This document shows, one piece after another, positions 22,701 through 31,424 of a DNA stretch of 64,000 nucleotides. The stretch covers positions 62,001 to 126,000 of the forward strand of contig JAPDOI010001804.1 in NCBI GenBank assembly GCA_029168955.1. The letters run 5' to 3'. The number at the start of each line of letters is the position of its first letter. Within the stretch, counting starts at the first letter, position 1. The stretch comes from Aplectana chamaeleonis. Taxonomy: Eukaryota > Nematoda > Chromadorea > Rhabditida > Cosmocercidae. The notes beneath the pieces are model-generated. The model was not told where the DNA came from. It ran no database searches and saw only the letters and a program-made list of their open reading frames with translations. Position numbers and translations under genes: made by a program.

Positions 22701-23134
22701 AAGCGTTCTTCATACAATGTAAGTTCGGCAAGTTTGGCACGTAGGCCATTAATGTTGAGTTGAAAAATGTTTAGACTATGTACAGGAACACTGGGAGGAG
22801 AACTTGAGCAAGAATTACAACAGTAAGCATCAGAGTAGTCGTTGTAGCTGGTTAACCCCGAACATTTGAGGTGCACCCAGCCGAGACAGCCACCGCACTG
22901 GACACTTGCATGTTGAGCAGATACTCCGCAATGACAGCAGGGATATCGCGGATTCTTGTTGCGCGGTCCCGGGTTCCTTTCAATGCCAGCTCGTAACAGT
23001 AGGATATGAAGGAGTGCATCAGCCAGCCATTTACACTCCCATTTCGAAAAAACTCCTTGTGGAGTAGTTGATGCTCGGTTGATGAGCCGGCTTAGTAGTC
23101 GACTCCACAGATCCACCACGCGTAGGTTGAGCAT
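19716..23134 (-). CDS. Nested LINE polyprotein: 2A-like, PHD, APE endonuclease, RT (one frameshift)
   Basis: About 1,140 codons from the ATG at 23134, with one frame change near 22500 (one base lost between EN segments). Residues 41-57 are the 2A-like LLHILLLRAGIERNPGP. Residues about 66-109 form a PHD-like Cys4-His-Cys3 finger (CCHCGVSAQHASVQCGGC onward). APE endonuclease follows with LNINGLRAKL, QETKLSAL, GGGISTFV, AGDFNAHSPSW, PDITFVS and SSDHIP. RT has GPDGISAVHLKHLP, HRPISLLSPIAKLAEK, HQHGFKKAHSTTTAL, VAVDLTAAFDNV, GVPQGGVLSPSLFSLYL and YADD. The C terminus has CGHSSYLKAYVHRI and CPDCQCTGHGSLHLFSC. The product would nick DNA and copy its own RNA at the target site. The frameshift probably abolishes this copy's autonomy. 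Confidence 0.9.
22964..23014 (-). other. 2A-like ribosome-skipping motif (nested LINE)
   Basis: It encodes LLHILLLRAGIERNPGP. The canonical 2A core is D(V/I)ExNPGP; here it is GIERNPGP, so the Asp is absent while Glu and NPGP remain. It lies between a short hydrophobic N-terminal leader and the PHD-like finger. Confidence 0.65.
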
Positions 23135-23144
23135 CTCGGATCCT

Positions 23145-23157
23145 GGTTGGATTGCTT
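23145..23157. repeat. Target-site duplication of the nested LINE, 5' copy
   Basis: GGTTGGATTGCTT; partner of 19668-19680. Confidence 0.85.
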
Positions 23158-26072
23158 TATGATATTGATGAAAAATTGTTGGGCCTGGAGCTGGCAGTGC
23201 TCTTTGAATGGTAATATTCGTGTCTCCGCATGCAAATGCTCGACCGGAGAACTTCTTGCACATCCGGTAGCTATACGAAGTGCGGCATTCTGTACACGCT
23301 GCATCTTGGTTCAGGAGATTTCTGATACCAAGTGCTGCCACACCGGTGCAGCGTACTCCAGAGCGGGCTGAAGTATTGCCTTGTATGTCGTGATAATAGT
23401 TTCCTTGCTACTGCCCCATGATGTACCGCCCAGAGCTCTGAGCACATTAAGCTTCGCTTTGACGACGGCCTGCTTCTGCTCGATGTTCTTATGAAACTTG
23501 AGCGATGGATCGAGCACCAGACCGAGCAGTTTGGGAAAGCGAGCAGCAGGTAATCGATCTCCGTCCCACTTGACATGCGTGTGAGCGCTGTGCTCCGATG
23601 GATCCGTTGTGAGTACGGATACCGACGATTTGGATGCAGAGATCTTTAGCATTTTGCGATCAAAAAAGCTTTTCAGTGTGACCAGGTATTCATTGATCTT
23701 GGAGGCGGCCACATGTATATCCCGGTCCCGACACATTATTGTCATATAATCGGCATAGGCGACCACCTTGATATCCTGGGGAGGAGCGGGCATGTCTTCG
23801 AGGTACAGACTGAAGAGGGCAGGCGATAAAACGCCGCCCTGCAGAACTCCAGCTGCAATAGGAATACTATTGGAGACATGGTTCTGGAACATAATTCTGG
23901 CTCGTCTGCCCTTGATGAATGCCGATATCCAGCGTTTCTGCCACGACGGTATTGATGATTCAAGTAAGTTGCTTGACAGAACTCCATGGTTTACTGTGTC
24001 GAATGCCTTGGTGAGATCTAAGGCAACAGCCACATTTCTCTGTAGCTTCTGGGCATTGAACCCATCGATGGCAAAGCTTGTAATTTCCAGCAGAGCTGTC
24101 GTGGTGGAATGTAGCTTTCTGAATCCATGCTGAATCACTTGCTTCTCATTGTGCTCCGCCAAGTCCTTTACGATCAGTTTTTCGGCTACCTTCGCGAACG
24201 TGGACAGCAAGCTAATAGGTCTGTATCCCTTGACTGAAGCCTGAGGTTTCACCGGCTTGGGCAGCGGCACAACGTTAGCTGTCTTCCGGTTTTGTGGGAT
24301 GGTGCACGATCTGAACGAGGTATTGATCAAATCAGTGAGAAGCGGAAGGATTTCATTCGGTATCTTCTTCAAGACAGCAGGACATATCCCGTCTGGACCA
24401 ACCGCTTTTGAATTCCGCATATCCTTCATAACTTTCTCAACTTGCGTCGTAGTGAACGCTTCGGCCGTGCTCATAAGCGGAAGGCGGCACAGCTCTCGTA
24501 CAGTCACTCTATTCTGCGGACCACGCTTTGCTCTGGTGATGAAAAAAACTTCTCCCGAGCGCATAAGCGGCTTCTTTTCCAGATTTGAATACACCGTTGT
24601 CTAATTCGATTGTGGAGACAGTAGCAGGCAAGCTCTTACCCGAGAGCTTCCGTAATACCTTCCAAGTAGCTGCACTGTCCGTCCTGAAATCCAACTGCCC
24701 GGTGAACTTTTCCCACTCTTCTTTCTTGTGCCTGTCTAAATCCTTTCTGATCTCATCGTCAAGTTCAGCAACGATGGGGTCCAGATGGTTGACCGCCCTT
24801 CTGGCATCTCTTATCCTGATCTTATCGATGATCTCCCTTGTGACATTTGGATAGAAAGTCTTGACGCGGCCGACAGGAATAGCCGCTTTCATGGCTCTGC
24901 GGATCGCGTCAGATAAATGGCACTCTTTCTGGTGCACGTCGCCATTACACGGGTAATTTGCCGACAGGCGAAGCGCAACTTCACTGAACAGGCTCCAGTC
25001 TGCTCGGCCTAAATCAAGATAGGAACGCTGACGAACACCAGAATAGGGAACGAGAGAGTTGGAGAGATCGATATGGATAAAGACGAGGACATGGTCACTT
25101 GGAAAAGTGGTTGAGGTGGACCATGAGCAAGAGTTAGAGAGGTTGGAAGACACAAGAGAAATGTCTGGGCTGAAAGATCGGCCGTTGGTAATCAAGTCAC
25201 ACTCCTCTGCCCATTCTTCGACGTCATTTCCTCTAGCGTCAGAATCAAGTGACGAACAAAAGGTGTGAGCATTAAAACCGCCCGCGAAGACAACCAAAGA
25301 TGAGAGGGAGCAGTCGTTTAGCTGCTTAAGTAGAGGAATAGGATCGTAAGATGGGGGGCAAGAGGTAGTGGGAGGAATATATATGTTGAAAAGAGAAAGG
25401 GGTGTTTTAAGAGAGAGATGGATTGGAAGGTACTCGAGAGTACCATCCGTGGGGGTGTTGGTATGAGGTGGGAGGGGAGAGAAGATAAAACAAAGGTTGA
25501 AACTCCTCCGCCAAGAGCTGACCTTGGAGCATGGAAGGCAGTGTAGCCCGGGATATTAGGATGAGGACGGGTAGGGGATGGAGAGAGCTTGCTTTCTTGA
25601 ACCATGAGCACGTCTGGATGGTAAGTACGTGCGAAGAGAGAGAGCTCAGAAAGTTTAGTACGAAGGCCGTTGAGATTGATATGTACAATGGAAAGGGGGC
25701 GATATGAGGAAGAGGAATCAGAGTTGGTAGGTGAAGAGCATAGAACACAGCGAAAAGCAGAGTTATGATGCTTCACAGAACTGAGACCCGAACAGGAGAA
25801 GTGCACCCACCTTTGGCATCCAAAGCATTGGACGCTGGTCCCATTCCAAGTGACATTTCTGTCGCATGTGGCACACAGGTACTTTTTCTTCTTCTTCTGA
25901 GCGGGTCCAGGATTCCTTTCCACGCCGGCCCTCAGCAGGAGAATCCGAAGGAGAGACGCGGCCGGTCAGCACCTCTCCCATGACAAAAACCCTCTTCGTG
26001 GAGGGGGTGACGTCGGTTTGCATAGACGTGATCTTCTTTCCTCCACACTGCCACGGCGTGAACGTACGACAT
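23158..26072 (-). pseudogene. Outer LINE polyprotein, N-terminal through RT (broken)
   Basis: From the ATG at 26072 the frame is open for about 46 codons and is then shifted. The next frame gives LLRILLLRAGVERNPGP (2A-like, 25903-25953), a PHD-like finger (YLCATCDRNVTWNG through RCVLCSS, about 25735-25880) and the start of APE endonuclease (LNGLRTKLSELS, QESKLS). The second EN part (24509-25297) has AGGFNAHTF where the family has GDFNAH, so the catalytic Asp is lost, and lacks about 12 residues before the NGRSFSPDIS block. RT (23311-24594) has AVALDLTKAFDTVNH and GVLQGGVLSPALF, and YADY in place of YADD, losing the second catalytic Asp. The thumb continues to 23158. Confidence 0.9.
25903..25953 (-). 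other. 2A-like ribosome-skipping motif (outer LINE)
   Basis: It encodes LLRILLLRAGVERNPGP in the same relative position as in the nested LINE. Conservation of LLLRAG(I/V)ERNPGP between two divergent subfamilies, while the leader before it differs, suggests selection on this motif. Confidence 0.65.
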
Positions 26073-26081
26073 CTCGGCAGC

Positions 26082-26092
26082 TATGTTAAGAC
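26082..26092. repeat. Target-site duplication of the outer LINE, 5' copy
   Basis: TATGTTAAGAC; exact partner of 19164-19174. Confidence 0.85.
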
Positions 26093-26824
26093 GTATGTAA
26101 AGTTCATGTGGATAAGAATATACATCAAGTAAGTTTCGAATGCAAGACATGATATATCATTTGGAATGGATTAATTGCTCTCAACGTTCCCTTCTCATTC
26201 TACATCGCCACTCATTTGTTACGGCGAACGGAATCGTTAATGTGGACCGAGTTCGGAGAACCTTACAGTGAGCTTGTAAAGTGAACGCCCTTGTTCTTCT
26301 TATGGGTTTTTCTCCGTTATCTGTGGGTATGTGAAACAAGAACGCCGTAAGGAACAGGCAGCGCGTTTTGTTGTGAATGAATGAGTGCCTTTGGCGGAAC
26401 GGTATTACCAGATTCGGTCGATAGTCGTTTACTACAGCAAAATAAAGTAGGTCCGTTAGACGAACAGCGCTATTTTGCATCAACAAGAGATATACCAGAA
26501 TGGAGCCAAAGTGCCACGAGTCAGACATTCTGAGTCGGTATAACTCCTGGAGTGGTCATGCCGAGAAGCAGCGAACTTTTCAAGTTGTTGGCTCTGAGGC
26601 CCTAGTTATACAGTGGTGGATTGAAAGCGTCCCGCGATGACACTGCTGCAACTTGCCGTGTGGATTAGGAACGAGGCGATATTGAAGATCAGAAAGCTTT
26701 GGGCATTTGTATCGGATTTTGTCAATAACTTGTCATTCTGTTGCACGTTCATCGTGAAAATCTTCTAGTATTCTATTCCTCCTCTCATTGCTGCGAGGTT
26801 TATGCATTTTCCGTTGTTTTCACA
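26093..26824. other. Non-coding flank, probably usp-48 intron; unassigned ORF
   Basis: This continues the intron sequence interrupted at 19174. A 115-codon open frame lies on the minus strand (26181-26528) with no recognisable motif. No DUSP Cys/His exon is identifiable with confidence. Confidence 0.35.
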
Positions 26825-26837
26825 AATTGGTATAGTT

Positions 26838-27000
26838 GTGCCATTCGAATAGATTCGAATCGATATATTCGAATAGTTGCCATTCGAATGCTATTCAAAT
26901 ATCGGACCTCAAAAAGGGGGGTATTCGAATCTATCCAATAATCGGACCCCTAAAAAAGGGGGTATTCGAATCCATTCAATTATCGATCTCATCCTGGTCG
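26838..27000 (+). repeat. ATTCGAAT/CGGACCTCAAAAAAGGG tandem repeat, left block
   Basis: About three degenerate copies of a 40-50 bp unit of the same type and orientation as 29585-29815. Confidence 0.65.
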
Positions 27001-27425
27001 CCAGTTAGACGTCAGTCAATGAACACACAACGAGGGGAGTAACATGTTTATTCATGCTTAGGTCTTTTTATACCCCTCTCCCTTCTTATCACTTCTTATC
27101 CCTTATCCACTCAGTGTTTACCACTCTCTAGACTACTGTAAGGCATCTTGCCCTCACAGCCTACTATTCGAATATTCATTCGAATAGTTATAATTTGGAA
27201 AGGTTTCGAATAGATTTGCCCCGTTGCCGCTATTTATGGTGTACGGTAGATGACCGTGTGTTCCATTGGCAGGTATGACCACGTCGAAGGATTTCGAAAT
27301 CGCGCCGCAATTAAAAAATTGGCGTCTTCGTCGTAGCTTGGCGGCTCGATTTCGAATCATAAATCAAAAGTGAGTCACTTCTTCTCCTACGGATAGCAAG
27401 TGTGTCCAGTTGTAGTCTTTTATTT
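27001..27425. other. Spacer, no gene seen
   Basis: AT-rich sequence with TTCGAAT-type words continuing to about 27220. I see no exon here. Confidence 0.4.
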
Positions 27426-28703
27426 CTGACAAGGGAACCACAATATAGTGGAGTCCACCAAGAGTGTCTCATTTACTTATCAATAAGAAGCGGTCGGTTA
27501 TGGATCAATGTGCATGAATCCCATACCAGCACGCTCGATACCGATTGAGCGAGAGCGGTTGTGCTGCAACGAGTTTCATGTTCATTGATCTCCAATCGAC
27601 CGCTTCTCATTGATAAGTAAATGGGACACTCTTGGAGGACTCCACTATAAGTCATAGTGACCATTCCAAATGAAATGTACTTTTCCAGAACCATTTTCGG
27701 ACGAAAAGTCCGAATATGCTCATCGCAGCTGCCTAGACCCACCCTGAAAAAAGTTATAGGCATTTTTCTCTGATTTTCGTACCTATTGTACCCTCCAAAA
27801 AGCGCACTATTTTTACGAAAATTCGGAAACGGACCTCATAATCGTGTTCAGCGCCCAAAACTACCCCACTAAGCAAAGTTTGGGTGAAGGAACATTTTCC
27901 AAACTTTGCGCAGACTAACAGCGTTTTGGACGGATTTTCGATTGGGCGTTTATTTATACCAATTAGAGGCCCCTCGAAGCGTTTTAGAAAAATATTCCAG
28001 ATTTCACTCAAAATTCGCTCTGGGGGGTTATTTGGGGTGCTGATCACGAATCTGAGGTTCACTCATCGATTTTCCAAAATTTCGACTGTATACGTTCACA
28101 GATTCCCATCGGGGGAGAATTTGATGGCAAATCGCGACTTTTGACCATTTTCAGAATGCTTGGATAGATATTGCTCAAATTGTTCCTCTGGGGGTTATTC
28201 AGAGTGCTGAAAACGAATCTGAGGTCCGTTTATCGATTTTTGACAGATTACGGTAGATTACGGGTGGTATACGGTAGTTCGGTCAAAGTCTCAGATTTGT
28301 CTCAAAGTTTCTATGTGGGGGTTATTTGGGGTGCTGAATACGAATTCGATGTCCATTTGTCGATTATCGGAATATTGAGGTAAATTTTGCCTCCTAAGTG
28401 GCATGTTACCTACCGTAACCTACAGTAAACCTTAAAATTTCGACAAGCGAACCCAAGATTCGGGTTCAGCACCCCAGACATACTTGTTTTTAGCAAAGTC
28501 CGGAGAAAAATTTAAAAACACCCTAAAAATTCAATGGGGGTACCCTTACCTTGCCGCGAAGCTTTAAAAAACGCTCATAACTTTTTTCAGAGTGGGTCTA
28601 GGCAGCTGCGATGGGCATGTTCGGACTTTTCGTTCGAAAATGGTTCAGAAAAGTACATTTCATTTGTAATGGTCACTATGACTTATTGTGGTTCCCTTGT
28701 GAG
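27426..28703. mobile_element. Foldback element with long terminal inverted repeats, disrupted by a MITE
   Basis: The left end ACAAGGGAACCACAATA, continued after the inner insertion by AGTCATAGTGACCATT, AAATGAAATGTACTTTTC and GGACGAAAAGTCCGAA as far as GCTGCCTAGACCCAC, is the reverse complement of 28578-28703. The TIRs are about 125 bp. The core (27765-28560) is the satellite-like repeat family with three spaced copies of GGGTGCTGA-ACGAAT (about 28033, 28200, 28330). There is no ORF. The right end adjoins a fragment of another LINE. Confidence 0.82.
27446..27647. mobile_element. 202-bp MITE with TA target duplication (Tc1/mariner-like)
   Basis: It begins TAGTGGAGTCCACCAAGAGT and ends ACTCTTGGAGGACTCCACTA. 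Arms of about 48 bp pair as far as GAAGCGGTCG / CGACCGCTTC. It is flanked by TA at 27444-27445 and 27648-27649. The intact right TIR of the host element reads CCACAATAAGTCATAG across the equivalent site, which shows the empty site with a single TA. Confidence 0.9.
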
Positions 28704-28706
28704 ATA

Positions 28707-28905
28707 ACTCCTAGGAATGTTTGCATACGTGAATCCAAGTGCCCGAATAGAGACTTTCCGCGTGAAACTATTTTGCATCCTTTCCAAAGTATCTACAATC
28801 TGCAGTTTCCAGGGCGCAAAAACGCAGGTACCATACTCCAACATTGAGCGAACGTAAATTTTATAGGCTTTGATCAGCAACTGTGGATCTTTTGATCTTA
28901 AAGGC
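28707..28905 (-). mobile_element. Fragment of a different non-LTR reverse transcriptase
   Basis: The minus strand encodes LPLRSKDPQLLIKAYKIYVR then SMLEYGTCVFAPW and LERMQNSFTRKV. This matches the post-RT 'YKxYVRxxLEYGxxxWxP...LExxQxxFTRR' segment common in Jockey/RTE/R1-type LINEs. It is not closely related to the CR1-like copies elsewhere in the window. Both ends are truncated, and no catalytic box is included. Confidence 0.65.
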
Positions 28906-28974
28906 AGGGTCCGGGCAGAATTTGGGTTTCGAGGTTCCACGTTGAATCGGAGCGTATGGTACAGGAGGAGCGGA

Positions 28975-29520
28975 CATTACTCACCGGTGCGTTCTGCGTC
29001 GCGGTCGGTGAGCGTCGCGCGCGACGGATAGGGCGGCGACGCGACATCTCAGCTTTTATGTAAACTGGCATGTCCTGAAGCATTATTTACTTTGCTGCGT
29101 TCATTTTATGTCACTAACGATGACCGTGTCGCCGTATATGGTGCTGTTAAAACCTGTATCAGAGCCAACTTTTTTTACTCAAAGGGCCGGCTCCGAATTT
29201 CTTAAGCTTACCAAGAAACATTCATTACCAACTTCCCTAGCCCAATACAAAGAGCTTATCGACAAATACCTCCAAGAGACTGCTTAGTTTGCTTCCCGAA
29301 GGTTTTGTCACTCATTTGTACTGACCTGTTTGAGCCATTCTCTCACTGCAATATTTTCTGCTTCCGTGTTGTATGTTTTTATGATTTCATTTTTCACGCT
29401 TTTATGTTGACGCGTGGTGATAATGATACCACGTATAAATAAATAATAAATAAATAACTCTTCTAAACGATGGCGGCGTTTACGCGTTCGCCGCGCTCGC
29501 GACACTCACCGAACCGCAAC
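28975..29520. repeat. GC-rich inverted pair enclosing a short ORF and a TAAA tail
   Basis: 28980-29030 (CGGTGCGTTCTGCGTCGCGG, TCGGTGAGCGTCGCGCGCGA) is similar in reverse complement to 29465-29520 (CGCGCTCGCGACACTCACCG). Inside, 29109-29288 (plus) is a 59-codon open frame ending LTKKHSLPTSLAQYKELIDK YLQETA. A (TAAA)n tract (29432-29459) suggests the 3' tail of a retroposon. I do not recognise the peptide. Confidence 0.4.
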
Positions 29521-29584
29521 GCGTGCGCACGCAGTTTACTTCGAAGTATAAGATCCACTGACAGCCCACCTGGCCTGTTTTCAG

Positions 29585-29815
29585 TTTGTCGCTTTGAAAT
29601 TATTCGAAATTTTTTTTCGAATATATTCAAATCTATTCAAAATTCGGACCTAGAAAAAAGAGGGTCATTCGAATATATTCAAAAATCGAACCTCAAAAAA
29701 AGAGGCTATCCGAATATATTCAAAAATCGGAAGACAAAAAAGGGAGTATTCAAATTTATTCAAAAAACGGACGTTAAAAAAGGGGGTCATTCGAATCCAT
29801 TCGATATTCGGTCTT
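29585..29815 (+). repeat. ATTCGAAT/CGGACCTCAAAAAAGGG tandem repeat, right block
   Basis: About five degenerate copies of the unit also seen at 26838-27000, same orientation, ending at the inverted terminal sequence 29823-29842. Confidence 0.7.
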
Positions 29816-30047
29816 TTCGTCCATGGCACAACTATACAAATTAGACCCAGGAAAATAATCAGCTGGTGGAGCTTGGCCAATTGCCAACGGGGAAGTCCCG
29901 CAATGACATAATTCGCAGGGCGGCGGATGTATGATTGGACTCGTTGTGGCTTCCCACTGCGTTTTTGTGTGACACCTGTTGCTTTTGTAGTACATCAACA
30001 CAGTGAAGGTGTCCATTAATGGCAGTTGCCTTGCCATTTTCGCAGCG

Positions 30048-30237
30048 TCTCGGAATTAAATTCCGCTCCGCAGTCGTGTACGATCGCTGTTGCAGTTCCC
30101 GGCAGGATGGGAATCGTGCTGGGACAAAGGGTAATCATGCCCGGACCCCGTGGTCCCAACACGATTGTCATCGTGCTGCGTGCTGCAACAGGGGCTGGTT
30201 GCAACGTCGGAGCGGAATTACGCTCCGATAAGGACAG
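30048..30237 (+). repeat. Dispersed foldback repeat of about 190 bp, copy 1
   Basis: GGAATTAAATTCCGCTCCG at the left pairs with CGGAGCGGAATTACGCTCCG at the right. CGCTGTTGCAG pairs with CTGCAACAG further in, and GTGCTGGGAC with GGTCCCAACAC near the centre. Most of the segment can therefore fold. A diverged copy in the same orientation lies at 34709-34900. Confidence 0.65.
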
Positions 30238-30305
30238 CAACTAGGGCCCAAACCTCTGGTCTACACACTGAAGCCCCGGATATACAGCAGCCGCCATCGC
30301 GACAG

Positions 30306-31424
30306 GCCATTCCTCTTCTTCTTTGCAGCCACGGAGAGGGGTCCCGTCACAGGCTCAGAAACTCGGCCACCAGCGTTGGGTTCATCCACAAATCATTGTC
30401 GTCAGTGTAGTCGGTCTCATCGGGCAGTTGAACAGGTGTGCAGTAGTATGCTCTTGACCACCGCAATCCGGGCACTCGTCAGGTTTGTTGTTATCGATCC
30501 TATGCAGATATGACATCAGCATGGGGGAGTGTCCACAGCGTAACGAGGCAAGGGTGCACCTGGCGCGCCTGCCAAGTTCCATCTCGGTCTCGCTGACCTT
30601 GGGAGGTGCGACTCCCAAAATGGAGTTTATGGCAACTCTGCTCAAGTGTTCCTTCACGAATCGGGTATGCTCCGCGCGCAAGAGACTTGTTGTGCTTCGG
30701 TCCATCTCTGCACATCTACTTTCGAGGGAGCATAGGCGAACGGCTTTCTGATACATCTCTCTCTCACCGGGTTTAGTACTCTTCGCGATGGATTATTCGG
30801 CTGCTTCACGATGTTAATGTACATTTGTTGCGCCTGGAGTTGGCAGTGGTTTCTAACTGGCAATATGCGAGCTACGGCGTGTAAGTGCTCTACTGGAGAG
30901 CTTTTAGAACAGCCTGTTGCAATTCGCAGAGCACAATTTTGGACGCGCTGCAGCTTGGACCAAGAGGTGTCCGACACGATGTGCTGCCAGACGTGCGCAC
31001 CATATTCCAAGGCGGGTTGCACAATAGCCTTATACGTGGTCAGGATCGTTTCTTTACTGCACCCCCAGGACATTTCACCAAGTGTACGTAGGATGTTGAG
31101 TCTTGTTTTCACTGTGGCTTGCTTCTGCTCAGTGTTCTTATGAAACTTCAGCGAATGATCCAACACGAGTCCAAGTAGCTTGGGGAATCGGGTGGCCGGC
31201 AATTGAGTGTCGTCCCATTTCACCATGGGATGGGCACTGTGCTCTGCATCATCAGTGAAAAAGACGATGACGAATGATTTGGAGGCAGAGACTATGAGCA
31301 TTTTGGGATCGAAGAAACATTTCAACTCGATCAAGTAGTCATTGATCTTACTGGCGGCTACCTTCGTGTCTTGATCTCGGCACAGAATAGTAGTATCGTC
31401 CGCGTATGCTACGACCTTGACCGT
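30306..31424 (-). mobile_element. 5'-truncated CR1/Jockey-like LINE
   Basis: The minus frame starts at VKVVAYADDTTIL (about 31420), so truncation is just before the RT active site. It runs through LLGLVLDHSLKF and RIATGCSKSSPVEHLHA to ADAPSKV-type sequence. About 10 bp lost near 30690 shifts the frame into LLRAEHTRFVKEHLSRVAIN and the Cys/His motif (CPDCGGQEHTTAHLFNCP). The 3' tail GCAAAGAAGAAGAGG ends at 30306. It is closest to the copy at 11773-14775. Confidence 0.88.

Larger units (their letters stand above)
19681..23144 (-). mobile_element. Full-length CR1/Jockey-like LINE (nested inside the outer LINE)
   Basis: The 5' end at 23144 lies 10 bases before an ATG in the context CCGAGATG, the same start context as the outer LINE. 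The 3' end is a GATAAGAAGAAGAAGAAG tail. A 13-bp target-site duplication flanks it. At 3.46 kb with a single frameshift it is the best-preserved retroelement in the window and the younger of the nested pair. RT and EN catalytic boxes are intact. Its protein differs clearly from the other copies (for example LCLYADDITII and the C terminus ending FLGL), so it is a separate subfamily. Confidence 0.93.
19175..26081 (-). mobile_element. Full-length CR1/Jockey-like LINE (outer), interrupted by a second LINE
   Basis: The 5' end at 26081 (minus) is followed after 9 bases by an ATG (26070-26072), and the 3' end is a (GAA)n tail at 19175-19190. An 11-bp perfect target-site duplication flanks it. Removing the nested LINE (19681-23144) and one 13-bp duplication leaves about 3.43 kb, almost the same as the nested copy (3.46 kb), so the outer element was complete when it inserted. 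It is now dead: frame changes near 25960, 25310, 24550 and 23310, an in-frame deletion in EN, and substitutions at catalytic positions. Confidence 0.92.
26825..29842. mobile_element. Putative composite bounded by 20-bp inverted repeats
   Basis: 26825-26844 (AATTGGTATAGTTGTGCCAT) is the reverse complement of 29823-29842 with one mismatch. Just inside both ends are arrays of an approximately 45-bp A-rich repeat (26838-27000 and 29585-29815) built from ATTCGAATATATTCAA + AATCGGACCTC + AAAAAAGGGGG. The interior holds other repeats (27426-28703, 28707-28905, 28975-29520), which suggests a large element that later received insertions. No transposase is visible. Confidence 0.45.

Noticed and set aside
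22964..25953. Viral origin for the NPGP motif
   Set aside because: It lies inside LINE proteins followed by a PHD-like finger, APE endonuclease and RT, where 2A-like motifs are known; no viral gene is present.
26041..26132. A USP48 DUSP exon containing CHGVNVRHLGSYVKTY
   Set aside because: Most of it lies in the 5' end of the outer LINE, antisense to its start codon, and the target-site duplication runs through it.
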